From NCBI GenBank assembly GCA_017962175.1, contig JAGCVU010000205.1:26103-90102 (forward strand): DNA of 64,000 nucleotides, written 5' to 3'. Both the position numbers and the translations under genes were made by a program. This document shows, one piece after another, positions 63,650 through 64,000 of the stretch (its first letter is position 1; each line of letters begins with the position of its first letter). The notes beneath the pieces were generated by a model that saw only the letters and a program-made list of their open reading frames with translations, was not told the origin of the DNA and did not search any database. The stretch comes from Bacteroidales bacterium. GTDB taxonomy: Bacteria; Bacteroidota; Bacteroidia; Bacteroidales; UBA3824.

Positions 63650-64000
63650 TTAGTTTAGCGAAATGTCCGCTACGAGTTTTTTCATAAAGTCGCCTTGCTT
63701 GGTTTCGTTGCTGAGTTCGCGGCGGAGAATTTTTTCGGCAATTTCTACCGAAAGTTGTCCCACCTTTTCAGAAAGTTCTGCCATAGCCGCGTCTTTTTCG
63801 GCTTGGATTTCCAAACGTGCTGCGGCAATAATCTTATCAGCCTCAATTTTGGCGGCGTCTTGTGCCTCAGCCACAATCTTATCTTTGGTGGCTTTGGCAT
63901 CGCGGAGCATCTCCTCACGCTCGGCACGCGCCTGACGCATTATCTTTTCGTTTTCGGCGGTGAGTTGCTCCATCTGCTCCTTGGCAGCCTTGGCAGAGTC
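63650..64000 (-). CDS. atpF: ATP synthase b subunit (5' end beyond window)
   Basis: The open frame continues past position 64000, so the gene is partial here. The visible 117 codons form the long charged stator helix (IMRQARAEREEMLRDAKATKDKIVAEAQDAAKIEADKIIAAARLEIQAEKDAAMAELSEKVGQLSVEIAEKILRRE in character). The N-terminal membrane helix lies outside the window. An internal ATG at 63973 is not the start. Confidence 0.9.
   Translation of the reverse strand, partial: DSAKAAKEQMEQLTAENEKIMRQARAEREEMLRDAKATKDKIVAEAQDAAKIEADKIIAAARLEIQAEKDAAMAELSEKVGQLSVEIAEKILRRELSNETKQGDFMKKLVADISLN

Noticed and set aside
1..64000. CRISPR array
   Set aside because: The only regular short repeats are the 7-bp unit arrays at gene junctions. 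No 25-40-bp direct repeats with spacers and no cas genes are seen.

Overview
The window is from the chromosome of a Bacteroidota bacterium, most likely an uncultured member of the Bacteroidales. The evidence is the recurring promoter pattern of a -7 box TAnnTTTG with a TTTG about 20 bp upstream, start sites without strong Shine-Dalgarno sequences, moderate GC, and gene families typical of the phylum: Ig-like lipoproteins, an exosortase with a PID-CTERM-like substrate, DUF5683-type TPR proteins, and a SAM-II-like element before metK.

Region 1 (about 330-16760) is the structural half of a Mu-like prophage with a contractile tail. Two divergent operons start from back-to-back host-type promoters at 5564-5674. 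The minus operon has a small terminase, a large terminase, a gp36-like adaptor, a DUF935 portal and a MuF protein with a C-terminal effector-like domain. The plus operon has a protease/scaffold, the capsid, the sheath, the tube, a tail chaperone with a textbook -1 frameshift site, a DUF6046-like protein, hub, spike, gp25, LysM, baseplate J, a further baseplate gene and two tail fibre genes. No tape-measure gene lies where one is expected. No transposase, integrase or lysis gene is visible, though the left side is cut by the window edge. Arrays of a 7-bp repeat (CAYAATK) fill many of the gene junctions. A signal-peptide repeat protein sits antisense inside the tail operon.

Region 2 (16847-21820) is an AT-rich, two-gene minus-strand operon with its own promoter. 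It encodes a two-helix SLATT/DUF4231 membrane protein with a long coiled coil, followed by a TIR - STAND-type NTPase - FGE/C-type-lectin-like protein. Together they look like a sensor/switch/NADase plus membrane-effector immune system, and this is the strongest candidate for an under-described system here.

Region 3 (21917-44674) is mostly core genome: an RlmL-like methyltransferase, rbfA, a LolC/E-like permease, radA, accA, dnaB, metK and aroB. Around these lie lineage-specific genes: a very lysine-rich secreted protein, a large Ig-like lipoprotein, a one-substrate exosortase pair, and a membrane/secreted cluster in which a YidD domain is fused to a LolA-like N-terminus.

Region 4 (44730-52500) holds an LRR protein, then a compact cluster of CheR, a degenerate CheR, CheB and a membrane GAF protein without CheA, CheY or receptor genes. 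The housekeeping genes ispD, tdk, yidD, truB and queA follow.

Region 5 (52500-64000) has a 43-residue acidic small gene, panC-panD, an acyltransferase and a glycosyltransferase, uppP, a HIT hydrolase, greA, a second stand-alone SLATT/DUF4231 protein, and part of the F-type ATP synthase operon (atpF, atpH, atpA, atpG) with a lipoprotein gene between atpA and atpG. atpF runs off the right edge.
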